Assembly: GCA_016874755.1 (NCBI GenBank)
Contig: VGTH01000007.1
Coordinates: 89,091-153,090 of the forward strand
Direction of reading: 5' to 3'
Source of the DNA: Deltaproteobacteria bacterium
GTDB taxonomy: Bacteria; Desulfobacterota; Binatia; UBA9968
DNA length: 64,000 nt
In this document: positions 45,664-53,769 of the stretch, piece after piece
How positions within the stretch are numbered: the stretch's first letter is position 1
How the letters are laid out: the number at the start of each line of letters is the position of its first letter
Notes under the pieces: generated by a model
Told to the model about the DNA's origin: nothing
What the model saw: the letters and a program-made list of their open reading frames with translations, nothing else
Database searches by the model: none
Translations under genes and position numbers: made by a program

Positions 45664-46571
45664 CGCGCGCGCAGATAGGCTTTATCGCTCGGCGGGTGCG
45701 CATGAGCCTGAGCGAATTGCTTTGGACCCATGTGTTGACCGCTGGGACCATGGCGATGACGCTTTTTGTCTTCGGCGCCTTCATGTTGTTGCAGGGCAAT
45801 TTAGAAACTTTGCTCAAGGGTTGGGGGGAGCAGATTCAGATCAATGCCTACGTAGAGAAAGGTGCCGGCAACGCGGCGACGCTGGAACTTTACAAACGAC
45901 TGCAGAACATGCCCGAAGTGCAGAAAGTCAGGCTGATTTCCCACGAACAAGCCTGGAAAGACTTTCACGCCGCGCTGGGGGCTCAGGCCGGCATCTTGGA
46001 AGGGTTGCCGGCGGATGTGTTGCCGGCCTCATTTGAAATCAGTGTGCGGCCGGAATATCGCGACGCCGTAAAAGTTGCGCAGTTGGCGGGCCAGATCAAA
46101 AAAGAAAAGGGCATCGCCACCGTGGAGTATCCGCAGGAGTGGGTCGATCGCTTGCAGTTGATCGTTACCGCGGTGCAATGGACCAAGTGGATTTTGGGCG
46201 GCGTTTTGTTTGGCGCGGCGCTTTTTATTGTCGGCAGCACCGTCAAGCTGGCGCTGTTGGCGCGCAAAGACGAAGTCGAGATCATGCAGCTGGTCGGTGC
46301 CGCCGAAGAGATGATCCAGGCGCCGTTTGTTCTTGAAGGCATGATACAGGGCGTGATCGGCGCAATTTTGGGCCTCGGTCTGCTGTGGTTTCTGTTCTCC
46401 TTTTTGCGCGACGGCATGCCTAAGTCGATGGGCCTTTTAGGCTCCCTCGACGCGGTGCAGTTTCTCGACATCAACGGCATCGCGCTGATTCTCGCCATTG
46501 GCTGGACTTTGGGTTGGCTCGGCAGTTTGATCTCCGTGAGAAGGTTTCTGCACACATGGCACAGCAACTAA
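45660..46571 (+). CDS. ftsX: Cell division permease-like protein FtsX
   Basis: 303 residues. An N-terminal membrane helix ([20 protein letters not shown]) leads to a periplasmic loop (about 50-165) that in FtsX binds EnvC. Three further helices follow: [39 protein letters not shown] and a last one before [12 protein letters not shown]. The [20 protein letters not shown] stretch is the conserved cytoplasmic coupling segment. Its 3' end overlaps envC by 16 nt. Confidence 0.95.
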
Positions 46572-47713
46572 ATCACCTGATTTCCGTCGCGCTGCTACTC
46601 GTGCTGTTGTCGCCGCAGCTGGGTCGCGCCGCGGCCGCGGAGCGAAACCTCGATGGCATCAAGAAAAAAATCGAGCGGGAGAAACAAGGGCTCTCGCAGG
46701 TACAGCGCCAGGAAGGCTCGGTGCTGCAGTCGTTGAATCAGATTGAGAGCAGCCTCGAAACCAAAAGACGCGACCTGATCGCCGCCAACGCCAATTTCAC
46801 AGCGGTGACGCAAGAAGTTGAGCGTCTCGAGGGCGAGCGGGAAAAAATCAAGCGTTCGATGCAGCAGCGTGAAGGTTTGTTGCAGAAACGTGCTGTGGCG
46901 CTCTATCGCTGGTATCGCGGCGGCAGCCCGGTGGTGTTGTTAAACGGCGACACCACCCTGGGAGGCTATCTGCAGCGCCAGCGCTATTTGCAAACGACCT
47001 TGTCCTACGATCGCGATTTGGTTGACAAGCTCAGCGCCGAAGTGAGAGCCAGTGAAACGGTGCGCGCCAAGTTGGAGCAGCGCAAGGCCGAGCTCGATGA
47101 GCGGCGCCAGGCCCTGGCGAAGGCGCAGGAGGCGGTGCAAGAGGAAGCGGAAAAAAAGAAGGAGATCCTTGCTAGCCTCAAGCAAGAAAAGGAAAGCCGC
47201 GTGCGCGCGCTGCGCGAGCTGGAAGTGGCGGCGGCGCGGCTACAAAAAATGATGGATGATTTAACCCGCGAGGCAATCATCCGCCCGCCGGAAGTCCCGT
47301 CCGGCACCGGGCTCAGCGTGTTGCGCGGCCGGCTCGACTGGCCGGTGCGCGGAGAATTAAAGCGCGAGTTTGGCAAGGCCAAACACCGCGAGTTTGCCAC
47401 CGACGTCTTTCGCAATGGCATCGACATCGACGCCCACATGGGTGACGAAATCCGCGCCGTCGAGCGGGGCAGAATCGTCTTTGCCGACCGAATGGCCGGC
47501 TACGGCAAGATGATCATCGTCGATCACGGCGAGCGCTACTACACCATCTACGCGCATCTCGCCGAGTTCAGCAAAAAAAATGGCGACAGCGTTCGCCGCG
47601 GCGAGCCCATAGGGTTAGTCGGGGACAGCGACTCGCTCACCGGCGCCGGGCTCTATTTCGAGATGCGCAAAGACGGCCGCTCCATCGACCCCATGCCGTG
47701 GTTCCGCCGATGA
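46556..47713 (+). CDS. envC: EnvC-like murein hydrolase activator, LytM (M23) domain
   Basis: 385 residues from ATG 46556, inside the end of ftsX. A signal peptide (LISVALLLVLLSPQLGRAAA) is followed by a long coiled coil (about 28-245, rich in Glu/Lys/Arg/Gln) that docks on FtsX, and a C-terminal LytM domain (about 280-385). In the LytM core the usual HxGxD is FRNGIDID, with Arg for the first zinc His, while YTIYAHLAEF is kept. E. coli EnvC is also catalytically degenerate and works by activating amidases, so activation of the AmiC-type amidase at 15476 is plausible. Confidence 0.9.
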   Translation: MAQQLNHLISVALLLVLLSPQLGRAAAAERNLDGIKKKIEREKQGLSQVQRQEGSVLQSLNQIESSLETKRRDLIAANANFTAVTQEVERLEGEREKIKRSMQQREGLLQKRAVALYRWYRGGSPVVLLNGDTTLGGYLQRQRYLQTTLSYDRDLVDKLSAEVRASETVRAKLEQRKAELDERRQALAKAQEAVQEEAEKKKEILASLKQEKESRVRALRELEVAAARLQKMMDDLTREAIIRPPEVPSGTGLSVLRGRLDWPVRGELKREFGKAKHREFATDVFRNGIDIDAHMGDEIRAVERGRIVFADRMAGYGKMIIVDHGERYYTIYAHLAEFSKKNGDSVRRGEPIGLVGDSDSLTGAGLYFEMRKDGRSIDPMPWFRR

Positions 47714-47811
47714 TGCCACAGCTTTTTTCTATCCAGCCGTGCCAGATTTCTGGAAAAGGCAAGAAGTTCGTGCTAACTATCCAGTTCCCTCGCAGTTGTC
47801 CGCAAACCAAA

Positions 47812-47888
47812 GCGCCCGTAGCTCAACTGGATAGAGCACCAGACTACGAATCTGGGGGTTGGGTGTTCGAATCACCCCGGGCGCGCCA
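47812..47888 (+). tRNA. tRNA-Arg(ACG)
   Basis: Acceptor stem GCGCCCG pairs with CGGGCGC (47878-47884), D-stem GCTC/GAGC, anticodon stem CCAGA/TCTGG around loop CTACGAA (anticodon ACG at 47845-47847 region), T-stem GGGTG/CACCC with loop TTCGAAT. Discriminator G and CCA are encoded in the DNA. It follows envC by about 100 nt. Confidence 0.97.
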
Positions 47889-48076
47889 TGTTTTTCAATA
47901 GCATAGGAGTTCGGTTTGTTAGTCGCTCTTGCCTGCAGCTTCGCCGTTTCCAGGTCCGTCGCAGAGCAGGGCGACCGGCCGGTCGCCGCTACATGGGGAC
48001 GTTAACGCGAAGTCCTGTTGCCTTCGCTCCGGAAGGGTTTCACCTCGATCGCTCTCCCATATCTGAACAGTCCGGA

Positions 48077-48577
48077 CTAGTGCGCCGCTTTGATCGCGTT
48101 CCGCAGATGGCGCAAAGTCAGGGTCGTGAAGGCAAGCATGTTGGACTCCCGGTCTAGCAGGCCGGTCTGTTGTACGTCGACGCGGGTTACGGGGCCAGAG
48201 GCGCAGATCGTCGTTCGGCCGGGTGGCAGGCCGGAGCGGCCACTGGTGGGGCCGGCGAGGCCCGATTCGGCGATGCACCAGGTCGCGCCCAGACGCTGGC
48301 GCATGGCGTCGGCGATGGCGGTGATCATCTCCGGCGTGGTGCCGCGGTAGTTCTCAAACATCGACGCCGGCACGGCCGCCAGCGCCGTGCGCGAACCGAG
48401 CGTGTAGAGCACCCCACCGCCGGCGTAGTACTTGGACGCGCCAGCCACCCACAACAGCGCCGCGGACACCAGGCCGCCGGTGGTGGACTCCGCCACGCAG
48501 ACCGTTTCACCGCGCTCGGTCAACAGGGCGGCGATCTCGTTCGCTAGCTCTTTTTGCTCGTCGGTAAGGAAGGACAT
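48077..48577 (-). CDS. CinA C-terminal domain protein (nicotinamide-nucleotide amidase PncC-like)
   Basis: 166 residues from ATG 48577 with GGAGG upstream. VCVAESTTGGLVSAALLWV is the CinA signature with the catalytic Ser, and TPEMITAIADAMRQRLGATW, then CIAESGLAGPTSGRSGLPPG is the second family motif. The protein is a stand-alone PncC-like deamidase that would return NMN to NAD salvage in the cytoplasm; there is no N-terminal molybdopterin-like domain. A longer open frame upstream of 48577 has no family resemblance. Confidence 0.85.
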   Translation of the reverse strand: MSFLTDEQKELANEIAALLTERGETVCVAESTTGGLVSAALLWVAGASKYYAGGGVLYTLGSRTALAAVPASMFENYRGTTPEMITAIADAMRQRLGATWCIAESGLAGPTSGRSGLPPGRTTICASGPVTRVDVQQTGLLDRESNMLAFTTLTLRHLRNAIKAAH

Positions 48578-49009
48578 GTGCGCCTCCGTGTTTTTGTAAA
48601 CCTGTGCTGGAGCCAGGTTAACACCTCGTGATCCATATGTGTACAGCGACGTATCTGTTTGTGCACGCGGTGAACCGGTCTGGCGGAGTAGAAGTTGGTC
48701 CAGTCCATCAGCAGCTCCCCTGGATTTTGTGTTTAGTGCGTACAACGTGCGGCTAAAGTAGGCATTGAAGTAACACACCCACATATCTGCCAAAACGATC
48801 GCAATTCGAAATAGTTAGGAGGATTACACCGCGTCGCCGCGAGAATTCACCGGAGTTGATGCCGAGGCGGCTCTTGTCAACCTAGTTGTCTATCTTAACG
48901 ACGGCTCATATTGCGTTTCCCAATGGAGCTGGACTAGACTCGGCCAAGTCTTTGGCCAAGCGCGCTGCAGTTAGCGCGGCTTCGGTGGTTGATTCTTAAG
49001 GAGACGGTT
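48578..49009. other. Gap of about 430 nt with two adjacent hairpins
   Basis: No gene was recognised. Just before the LLM gene two small perfect hairpins follow each other: GGCCAA/TTGGCC (48942-48957) and CGCGCT/AGCGCG (48961-48978). An AAGGAG site at 48999 serves ATG 49010. The rest is the divergent promoter region for the CinA and LLM genes. Confidence 0.5.
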
Positions 49010-49939
49010 ATGGCGAATTCAATTCCTTGCGGTATCGAGCTGCCCCAGGTATTTTTCGACGGACCGACGGACATGGAGCATGTCCGCAAGTTTGCCGTGC
49101 GCGCGGAGACGCTGGGCTTCGATAGTTTGTGGTTGCAGGAAAGAGTGATCGGCGACTTTACGATGTTGGAGCCGGTGACGCAGCTAAGCTACGTTGCGGC
49201 GCTCACGACCAAGATCAAACTCGGCACGTCAGTCATTCTGTTGCCGCTGCGCAATCCCGTGCAGTTGGCCAAAGCTTACTCGACCCTGGACGTGATGAGC
49301 GGCGGCCGGGCCATCATGGGCGTCGGCCTTGGCGGCGGTCATCTTGGCTCTCACGAAGACGTTTTCGGTTACACGCGCGAGGGGCGAGTGACGCGCTTTG
49401 CCGAAGCGGTGCAGATCATGAAATTGCTTTGGACTGAGCCGAAAGCGAGTTTTCATGGGCGTTATTGGAACTTCGACGATATCTCGATGGAGCCCAAGCC
49501 GATCCAGAAACCGCATCTGCCGCTTTGGTTCGGCGGGCACCATGAAAACGCGCTCAAGCGCGCCGTGAAATACGGCAATGGCTGGATGGGCGCGGGCTCG
49601 TCATCGTCGAACGCATTTTTCCGTGAGTCGGCGCAGATTCGGCAATTTATCGATGAAGCCAAGCGCGATCCGAGAACATTTACTTACGGCAAGCGCGTCT
49701 ACATGACCGTCGATGCCGACAAGGCGCGCGGCGAAAAGCGCATCCGCGAGTGGTTTGCGCGGCGTTACAAAAATGCCGATCTGGGTTCGCGCGTGTCGAT
49801 CTGGGGCAGCGCGGCCGAAGTCACGGAGAAAATCCAAGAGCTGGTCAAAACAGGCGCGCAGTTTATTGTCTTTAATCCGATGTTCGACGAAGCCGAGCAT
49901 CTGGAAATCTGCGCCAAAGAAATCATGCCGCACCTCTGA
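49010..49939 (+). CDS. LLM-class (luciferase-like) flavin-dependent oxidoreductase
   Basis: 309 residues from ATG 49010, with AAGGAG upstream. FAVRAETLGFDSLWLQERVI, then SYVAALTTKIKLGTSVILLP, VMSGGRAIMGVGLGGG and LWFGGHHENALKRAVKYGNG trace the TIM-barrel of bacterial-luciferase-like enzymes. They use FMNH2 or F420H2; the cofactor cannot be read here. Substrates include alkanesulfonates and many others. The next gene is another LLM protein of different subtype, so the two may share a pathway. Confidence 0.87.
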   Translation: MANSIPCGIELPQVFFDGPTDMEHVRKFAVRAETLGFDSLWLQERVIGDFTMLEPVTQLSYVAALTTKIKLGTSVILLPLRNPVQLAKAYSTLDVMSGGRAIMGVGLGGGHLGSHEDVFGYTREGRVTRFAEAVQIMKLLWTEPKASFHGRYWNFDDISMEPKPIQKPHLPLWFGGHHENALKRAVKYGNGWMGAGSSSSNAFFRESAQIRQFIDEAKRDPRTFTYGKRVYMTVDADKARGEKRIREWFARRYKNADLGSRVSIWGSAAEVTEKIQELVKTGAQFIVFNPMFDEAEHLEICAKEIMPHL

Positions 49940-49948
49940 AGAAATTAT

Positions 49949-50015
49949 GAAACGCGGAAAGCGGAAAACGGAAATAGGACTACCTTCGAACTTTGCGTCT
50001 TTGCGCCTTTGCGAG
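49949..50015. repeat. GCGGAAAGC-class and GCAAAGGC-class words between two LLM genes
   Basis: GAAACGCGGAAAGCGGAAAA (from 49949) is followed by the inverse GCAAAGG class, ACTTTGCGTCTTTGCGCCTT plus TGCG (49990-50013). It resembles the islands at 10927 and 27368 but is not a clean palindrome. It lies 18 nt before the next start codon. Confidence 0.55.
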
Positions 50016-50032
50016 AGATATATCCGAATCCC

Positions 50033-50995
50033 ATGTTGAAAGTTCGTATCGGCATTAGCCTTGGCGATGGCGCGCTCGATTTTGGCTCGCCTGATAGCGT
50101 GCTGCGCTTCATCGACGACTGCGAGCGCTGGGATATCGATTCCGTGTGGGTCAGCGATCGCATCGCGGCGCCGCGGCCGACCCTCGACCCGATCGTCTTC
50201 ATGTCCTACATGGCGTCGCGGCTGGGCAATATGAAGCTTGGCACCAGCGCGCTGGTGCTGCCGACGCGACATCCAGTGCTGCTCGCCAAGCAGCTCGCCA
50301 CGTTAGATTTTCTTTGCAAGGGACGGCTTCTCCTCGTCGTCGGCATCGGCGGCGACGACTCACGGGACTTCGCCGCCACGGGCGTGCGCAAGGAGGAGCG
50401 CGGCAAGCGCGGCGACGAAGCGATTGTCTTGATGAAAAAACTTTGGACCGAGGAGAACGTCACTTTCGAAGGACAGTTCTATTCGGTGAAAGACCTAACT
50501 TTGCTGCCGCGTCCCTACCAAAAAGACGGGCCGCCGATCTGGGTCGGTGGCCGCAGCCCTGCGGCCTTTCGCCGCACGGGGCGCTTGTCTGATGGCTGGC
50601 TGGTTTCGTCCGTAACGCCCGCGGAAGTCGCCGTCGGCATTCAAGCGATTCGCAAGCACGCCGCGGAAGCCGACCGCGAAATCCCCGACGATCACTATGG
50701 TGTATTGATGCCCTTCGTGTGCGCACCGACGGTTGGCGAAGCTCTGGCGATTGCTGGCCCCTCGATTCGGCGCCGCCAAGACATTCCTCCGGAAGAATAT
50801 TCCGCGCTGGGTAGTGCGGCGGCAATGCGCGACAAAATCCAAGCCTATGTCGACGCGGGGGCAACAAAGTTTGTCATGCGTCCCGCCGGTCAGAAAGAGT
50901 CCGTTGCCCGGCAGGTCGAGACGCTCGCCAAGGAAGTAATTCCGGTGTTGCAGACGCCGTTTGACGACCAGGAGCGGCGCAAGCGGTTGGGCTAA
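50033..50995 (+). CDS. LLM-class flavin-dependent oxidoreductase (second)
   Basis: 320 residues from ATG 50033. RIGISLGDGALDFGSPDSVL, CERWDIDSVWVSDRIAAPRP, then LDPIVFMSYMASRLGNMKLG, LPTRHPVLLAKQLATLDFLC and VVGIGGDDSRDFAATGV are family landmarks; PPIWVGGRSPAAFRRTGRLS is the closing loop. The sequence is not a close copy of the preceding LLM protein, so it is a different subfamily. A flavin reductase at 10443 could supply reduced FMN. Substrate unknown. Confidence 0.86.
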   Translation: MLKVRIGISLGDGALDFGSPDSVLRFIDDCERWDIDSVWVSDRIAAPRPTLDPIVFMSYMASRLGNMKLGTSALVLPTRHPVLLAKQLATLDFLCKGRLLLVVGIGGDDSRDFAATGVRKEERGKRGDEAIVLMKKLWTEENVTFEGQFYSVKDLTLLPRPYQKDGPPIWVGGRSPAAFRRTGRLSDGWLVSSVTPAEVAVGIQAIRKHAAEADREIPDDHYGVLMPFVCAPTVGEALAIAGPSIRRRQDIPPEEYSALGSAAAMRDKIQAYVDAGATKFVMRPAGQKESVARQVETLAKEVIPVLQTPFDDQERRKRLG

Positions 50996-51076
50996 TCGCC
51001 AAAAGATGTCCGCTCGGAGTCGAAGTGCAACATGCAGATATTGTCGCGCCGAATTCCCAAACAGGAAGGATCCCCA

Positions 51077-51901
51077 ATGGTGTCCAAGAACGTGCTTCGC
51101 CTTTTGGCAGTAGTCGGTCTGCTTTTGCTCTTGGTGCTGGCAAAACCTTTTGTCATCGTGCGCGCCGGCACGGTCGGGGTGATCTACAGCTTCGGTTAGA
51201 TTGTCGGCCAAGTGGAAGAAGGCTTTCACTTGATTTGGCCATGGTGGTTCGTCACGCACACCGATATCAAGGTGCAACGCGCCGTCTTATCGAAGTTGCA
51301 GTCGTTCAGCTCCGAGACGCAAAATGTCTTCGTCAAAGCTAGCTTGAACTACCAGGTCTCACCCAAAGCGGTACAAACGTTGTTTCGCACCGTCGGCCCA
51401 GACTACTTTCACGTGTTAATCGAACCACGGGTGGCGCAGAATTTCAAAGATGAGACGGTCAAGTTTAAGAGCGTCGACATTGCGCCCAACCGCGAAGTGA
51501 TCAGGCAGGCGGTGCGCTTGCGCTTGGAAAAAGAGCTGTCGCCCTATTCGATTCACATCGTCGATCTACTGCTCGACGACGTGGATTTCAGTCCGGCGTT
51601 CAAGCAGTCCATCGAAAACAAACAGATCGCGACGCAGAAAGCTCTGGAGCAAGAACAGTTAATGTCTGCGGCGAAGTTTGCCGCGCAGCAGCGGGTCGAA
51701 ACCGAGAAAGGCGAAGGCGAGGCGAAGCTTGCCCGCGCCGAGAAGGAGGCGTTGGCCAACCAAAAGCTATCCGCGTCGCTGACGCCTCTATTAGTGCAGC
51801 ACGAGATGGTCAGCCGGCTTTCTGAAAAAATCCAACTTATGGTCATTCCGCAGGGCTCGAATATGCTCATGCAATTGCCGCAGGCGATCGGGCCAAAGTG
51901 A
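51077..51901 (+). pseudogene. SPFH/Band-7 membrane protein gene with a TAG stop at codon 41
   Basis: From ATG 51077 (AGGAAGGA upstream) the frame runs through one membrane anchor (LRLLAVVGLLLLLVLAKPFV) and the SPFH entry VRAGTVGVIYSFG, then meets TAG at 51197-51199 in the middle of the conserved loop, and continues in the same frame as IVGQVEEGFHLIWPW ... to 51901. The remaining 234 residues form a full SPFH domain with a helical tail (about 130-200). Expected length without the stop is 274. A start inside (GTG 51212) would lose the membrane anchor. It is either a nonsense mutant, a sequencing error or read-through. Confidence 0.75.
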
Positions 51902-51920
51902 TTGAATCGAGGAGGACGGT

Positions 51921-52328
51921 TTGAAAATCGACGGCGCATGCCATTGCGGCAATGTCACTTATACGGCGGAAATCGATCCGGAGGAAGTTGGCATCTGCCA
52001 CTGCACCGACTGTCAAACTCTTTCAGGCACAGCGTTTCGCGTGAGTGTGGCGGCGACCAGAGAAAATTTCGACCTGAAGGGCACGATCAAAGTCTATGTG
52101 AAGACCGCGGAGAGCGGCGCGAAGCGCGCGCAAGGTTTCTGCCCGGAGTGCGGCACGCCGATCTATGCAACCGCTGCCGAGAATCCGCAGGTTTATAACA
52201 TCCGCCTCGGCACGGCGCATCAGCGCGATGTGCTGCGGCCCAAAGCTCAGGGCTGGTATCGCTCCGCGCGCTCGTGGGTGAACGATCTGCCATCGATTCC
52301 ACGCTTTGAAAAACAGCGAAACGGTTGA
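51921..52328 (+). CDS. GFA-family (CENP-V/formaldehyde-activating) zinc protein
   Basis: 135 residues from TTG 51921 with GAGGACGG upstream. The zinc cysteines are Cys7 and Cys9 (GACHCGNV), Cys26, Cys28 and Cys31 (ICHCTDCQTLSG), and FCPECGTPIY later; GTAFRVSVAA is a family phrase. Members were first described as glutathione-dependent formaldehyde-activating enzymes, though many have unknown roles. It follows the SPFH gene by 20 nt. Confidence 0.85.
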   Translation: MKIDGACHCGNVTYTAEIDPEEVGICHCTDCQTLSGTAFRVSVAATRENFDLKGTIKVYVKTAESGAKRAQGFCPECGTPIYATAAENPQVYNIRLGTAHQRDVLRPKAQGWYRSARSWVNDLPSIPRFEKQRNG

Positions 52329-52334
52329 GCTTCA

Positions 52335-52445
52335 ATGTTCGAAGACGGCGACGCTTATAACCGCCAGATGGCGCCGCTGTTTATCGATTTTATCGACCAC
52401 GTTCTCTCGCCCTTTGGGATGAATAAGCACCGGGGGAAGGTTTAA
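52335..52445 (+). CDS. Possible 36-residue ORF of unknown origin
   Basis: ATG 52335 opens 36 residues (MFEDGDAYNRQMAPLFIDFI, then DHVLSPFGMNKHRGKV), and the stop TAA overlaps the ATG of the next gene. It may be the leftover end or start of a larger gene, or a small coupled leader. No family is recognised and coding status is uncertain. Confidence 0.3.
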   Translation: MFEDGDAYNRQMAPLFIDFIDHVLSPFGMNKHRGKV

Positions 52446-53434
52446 TGATGCAAATTGTGACCACTGTCACTTTGATTTTATTGCTTTCCCTTAGAGTGGC
52501 CTCCGCTCAGACGACCCAACTTACGGTTGGTTACAGCTCGACCGCATCCGCGGAGCTTCCAGCCTGGCTCGCTAAAGAAACCGGGATCTTTGCGAGGAAC
52601 GGCCTTGACGTTCAGCTTGTCTACTTCAGAGGCGGCACCATTGCGACAATGGCATTGCTATCGCGTCAGACACCCATCAGCCAGGGCTCGGGTCAAGTGA
52701 GCGTCAACGCCGCTCTCCGCGGCGCGGATACGGTGATGATTGCCGGTGGGCTGGTCGATACCGAATGGTGGCTTTTGACTCGGCCCGATATAAAAACGGC
52801 GGAGCAGCTCAAAGGGGGCACCCTCGCGATCAGTCCTTTCGGTGGGTTAGCCGAGTCGATGACTCGCATTGCACTCAAAAGGCTCGGCCTCAATCCAGTA
52901 AAAGATGTCGCCCTCGTACAGGTAAACGGTTTGCAGGAACGCCTGTTCGCCATGGAGACGGGCAGAGTTCAAGGCGCCATGCTTCCCACCCCCTTTCGAT
53001 ACATTGGGCACAAACGCGGCTTTCATAACTTACTCAGCGTGTCTTTGGCGTATCAAAGCACCGGCGTCGGCACGACGCGCACTTTCATTCGCGAGCGACC
53101 TGACGTCGTGCGCCGATATGTTAAATCGCAGATCGAAGCGATGCATCGGATCAAGACCGATCGGGAAACCGCGCTGAAAGTCCTGGTAAAATATCTTGGT
53201 CCGCAGGAGAGTGATATTTTGGCCAAGAGCTACGACGAGCTCAGCTCCGACGAGAAGTTCCCGCCCAAACAATATCCGACGTTGGAGGGGATCAGAAATA
53301 TTTTAGAACCGCTGGCGCAAACCGATCCCAAGGCAAAAGCCGCCAAGCCGGAGGATTTTGTCGACGTGAGTTTTGTTAAAGAATTGGACGACAGCGGGTT
53401 TATCGCGGACTTGTATAAGAACAGAAAGCGTTAG
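52445..53434 (+). CDS. NMT1/THI5-like ABC binding protein (orphan)
   Basis: 329 residues with a Sec signal peptide (MMQIVTTVTLILLLSLRVAS then AQ). TVGYSSTASAELPAWLAKET, then GIFARNGLDVQLVYFRGGTI and SRQTPISQGSGQVSVNAALR are classical for the TauA/SsuA/NMT1 type-2 binding fold. No permease or ATPase gene is near, as for the two similar genes at 56670 and 57623. Ligand unknown; nitrogen- or sulfur-containing organics are usual. The ATG overlaps the stop of a small frame. Confidence 0.85.
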   Translation: MMQIVTTVTLILLLSLRVASAQTTQLTVGYSSTASAELPAWLAKETGIFARNGLDVQLVYFRGGTIATMALLSRQTPISQGSGQVSVNAALRGADTVMIAGGLVDTEWWLLTRPDIKTAEQLKGGTLAISPFGGLAESMTRIALKRLGLNPVKDVALVQVNGLQERLFAMETGRVQGAMLPTPFRYIGHKRGFHNLLSVSLAYQSTGVGTTRTFIRERPDVVRRYVKSQIEAMHRIKTDRETALKVLVKYLGPQESDILAKSYDELSSDEKFPPKQYPTLEGIRNILEPLAQTDPKAKAAKPEDFVDVSFVKELDDSGFIADLYKNRKR

Positions 53435-53640
53435 CGGCTTCGATCGCAGGGCCAAATGCTAGCGAGTGGGATGGTGAGGCCGGGAAATAGCCCAGGTCGA
53501 TATTCGCTAGCGTCTTTCAGTGAGGTAGCGAGCGTATAACGAGTTTCGTTTAACTCATAAGCTTCCAAGCCGCGCAGATCTGGATTAAAGAGCCAGTAAT
53601 GCGGCACGCCGCGAGGTGCCCTATAGTGAAGTCGCCGACT
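53431..53640 (-). pseudogene. Uma2-family endonuclease C-terminal remnant
   Basis: On the minus strand, codons from about 53640 to the TAA at 53431-53433 read RAPRGVPHYWLFNPDLRGLE, then AYELNETRYTLATSLKDASE and YRPGLFPGLTIPLASIWP. GVPHYWLxxP and FPGLxIPLxxIW are the ending of Uma2-family (DUF820) restriction-like endonucleases. Only the last 60-70 residues remain, out of about 180; the N-terminal catalytic part is absent. It abuts the SBP gene tail-to-tail. Confidence 0.7.
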
Positions 53641-53682
53641 TGTCGCTGTTGCGTGAGGCGCTGCGGGAGCTGGGGAGTCGAT

Positions 53683-53715
53683 GATTTTGGATTTTAGATT
53701 TTCGATTTTGGGTTG
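53683..53715 (+). repeat. Short-period GATTTTGG-class repeat
   Basis: GATTTTGGATTTTAGATTTT followed by CGATTTTGGGTTG repeats an 8-nt word about four times. It sits in the 335-nt gap between the binding protein and the SDR gene, next to the Uma2 remnant. Confidence 0.6.
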
Positions 53716-53769
53716 AACTCCCGGCGGTGGTTACGCGGATTATGGATTAGGTAGAGGAGGGTGGATTAG

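Noticed and set aside
47889..48076. Integration of an island at the tRNA-Arg 3' end.
   Set aside because: No integrase gene follows, and no repeated copy of the tRNA 3' end was noticed downstream.
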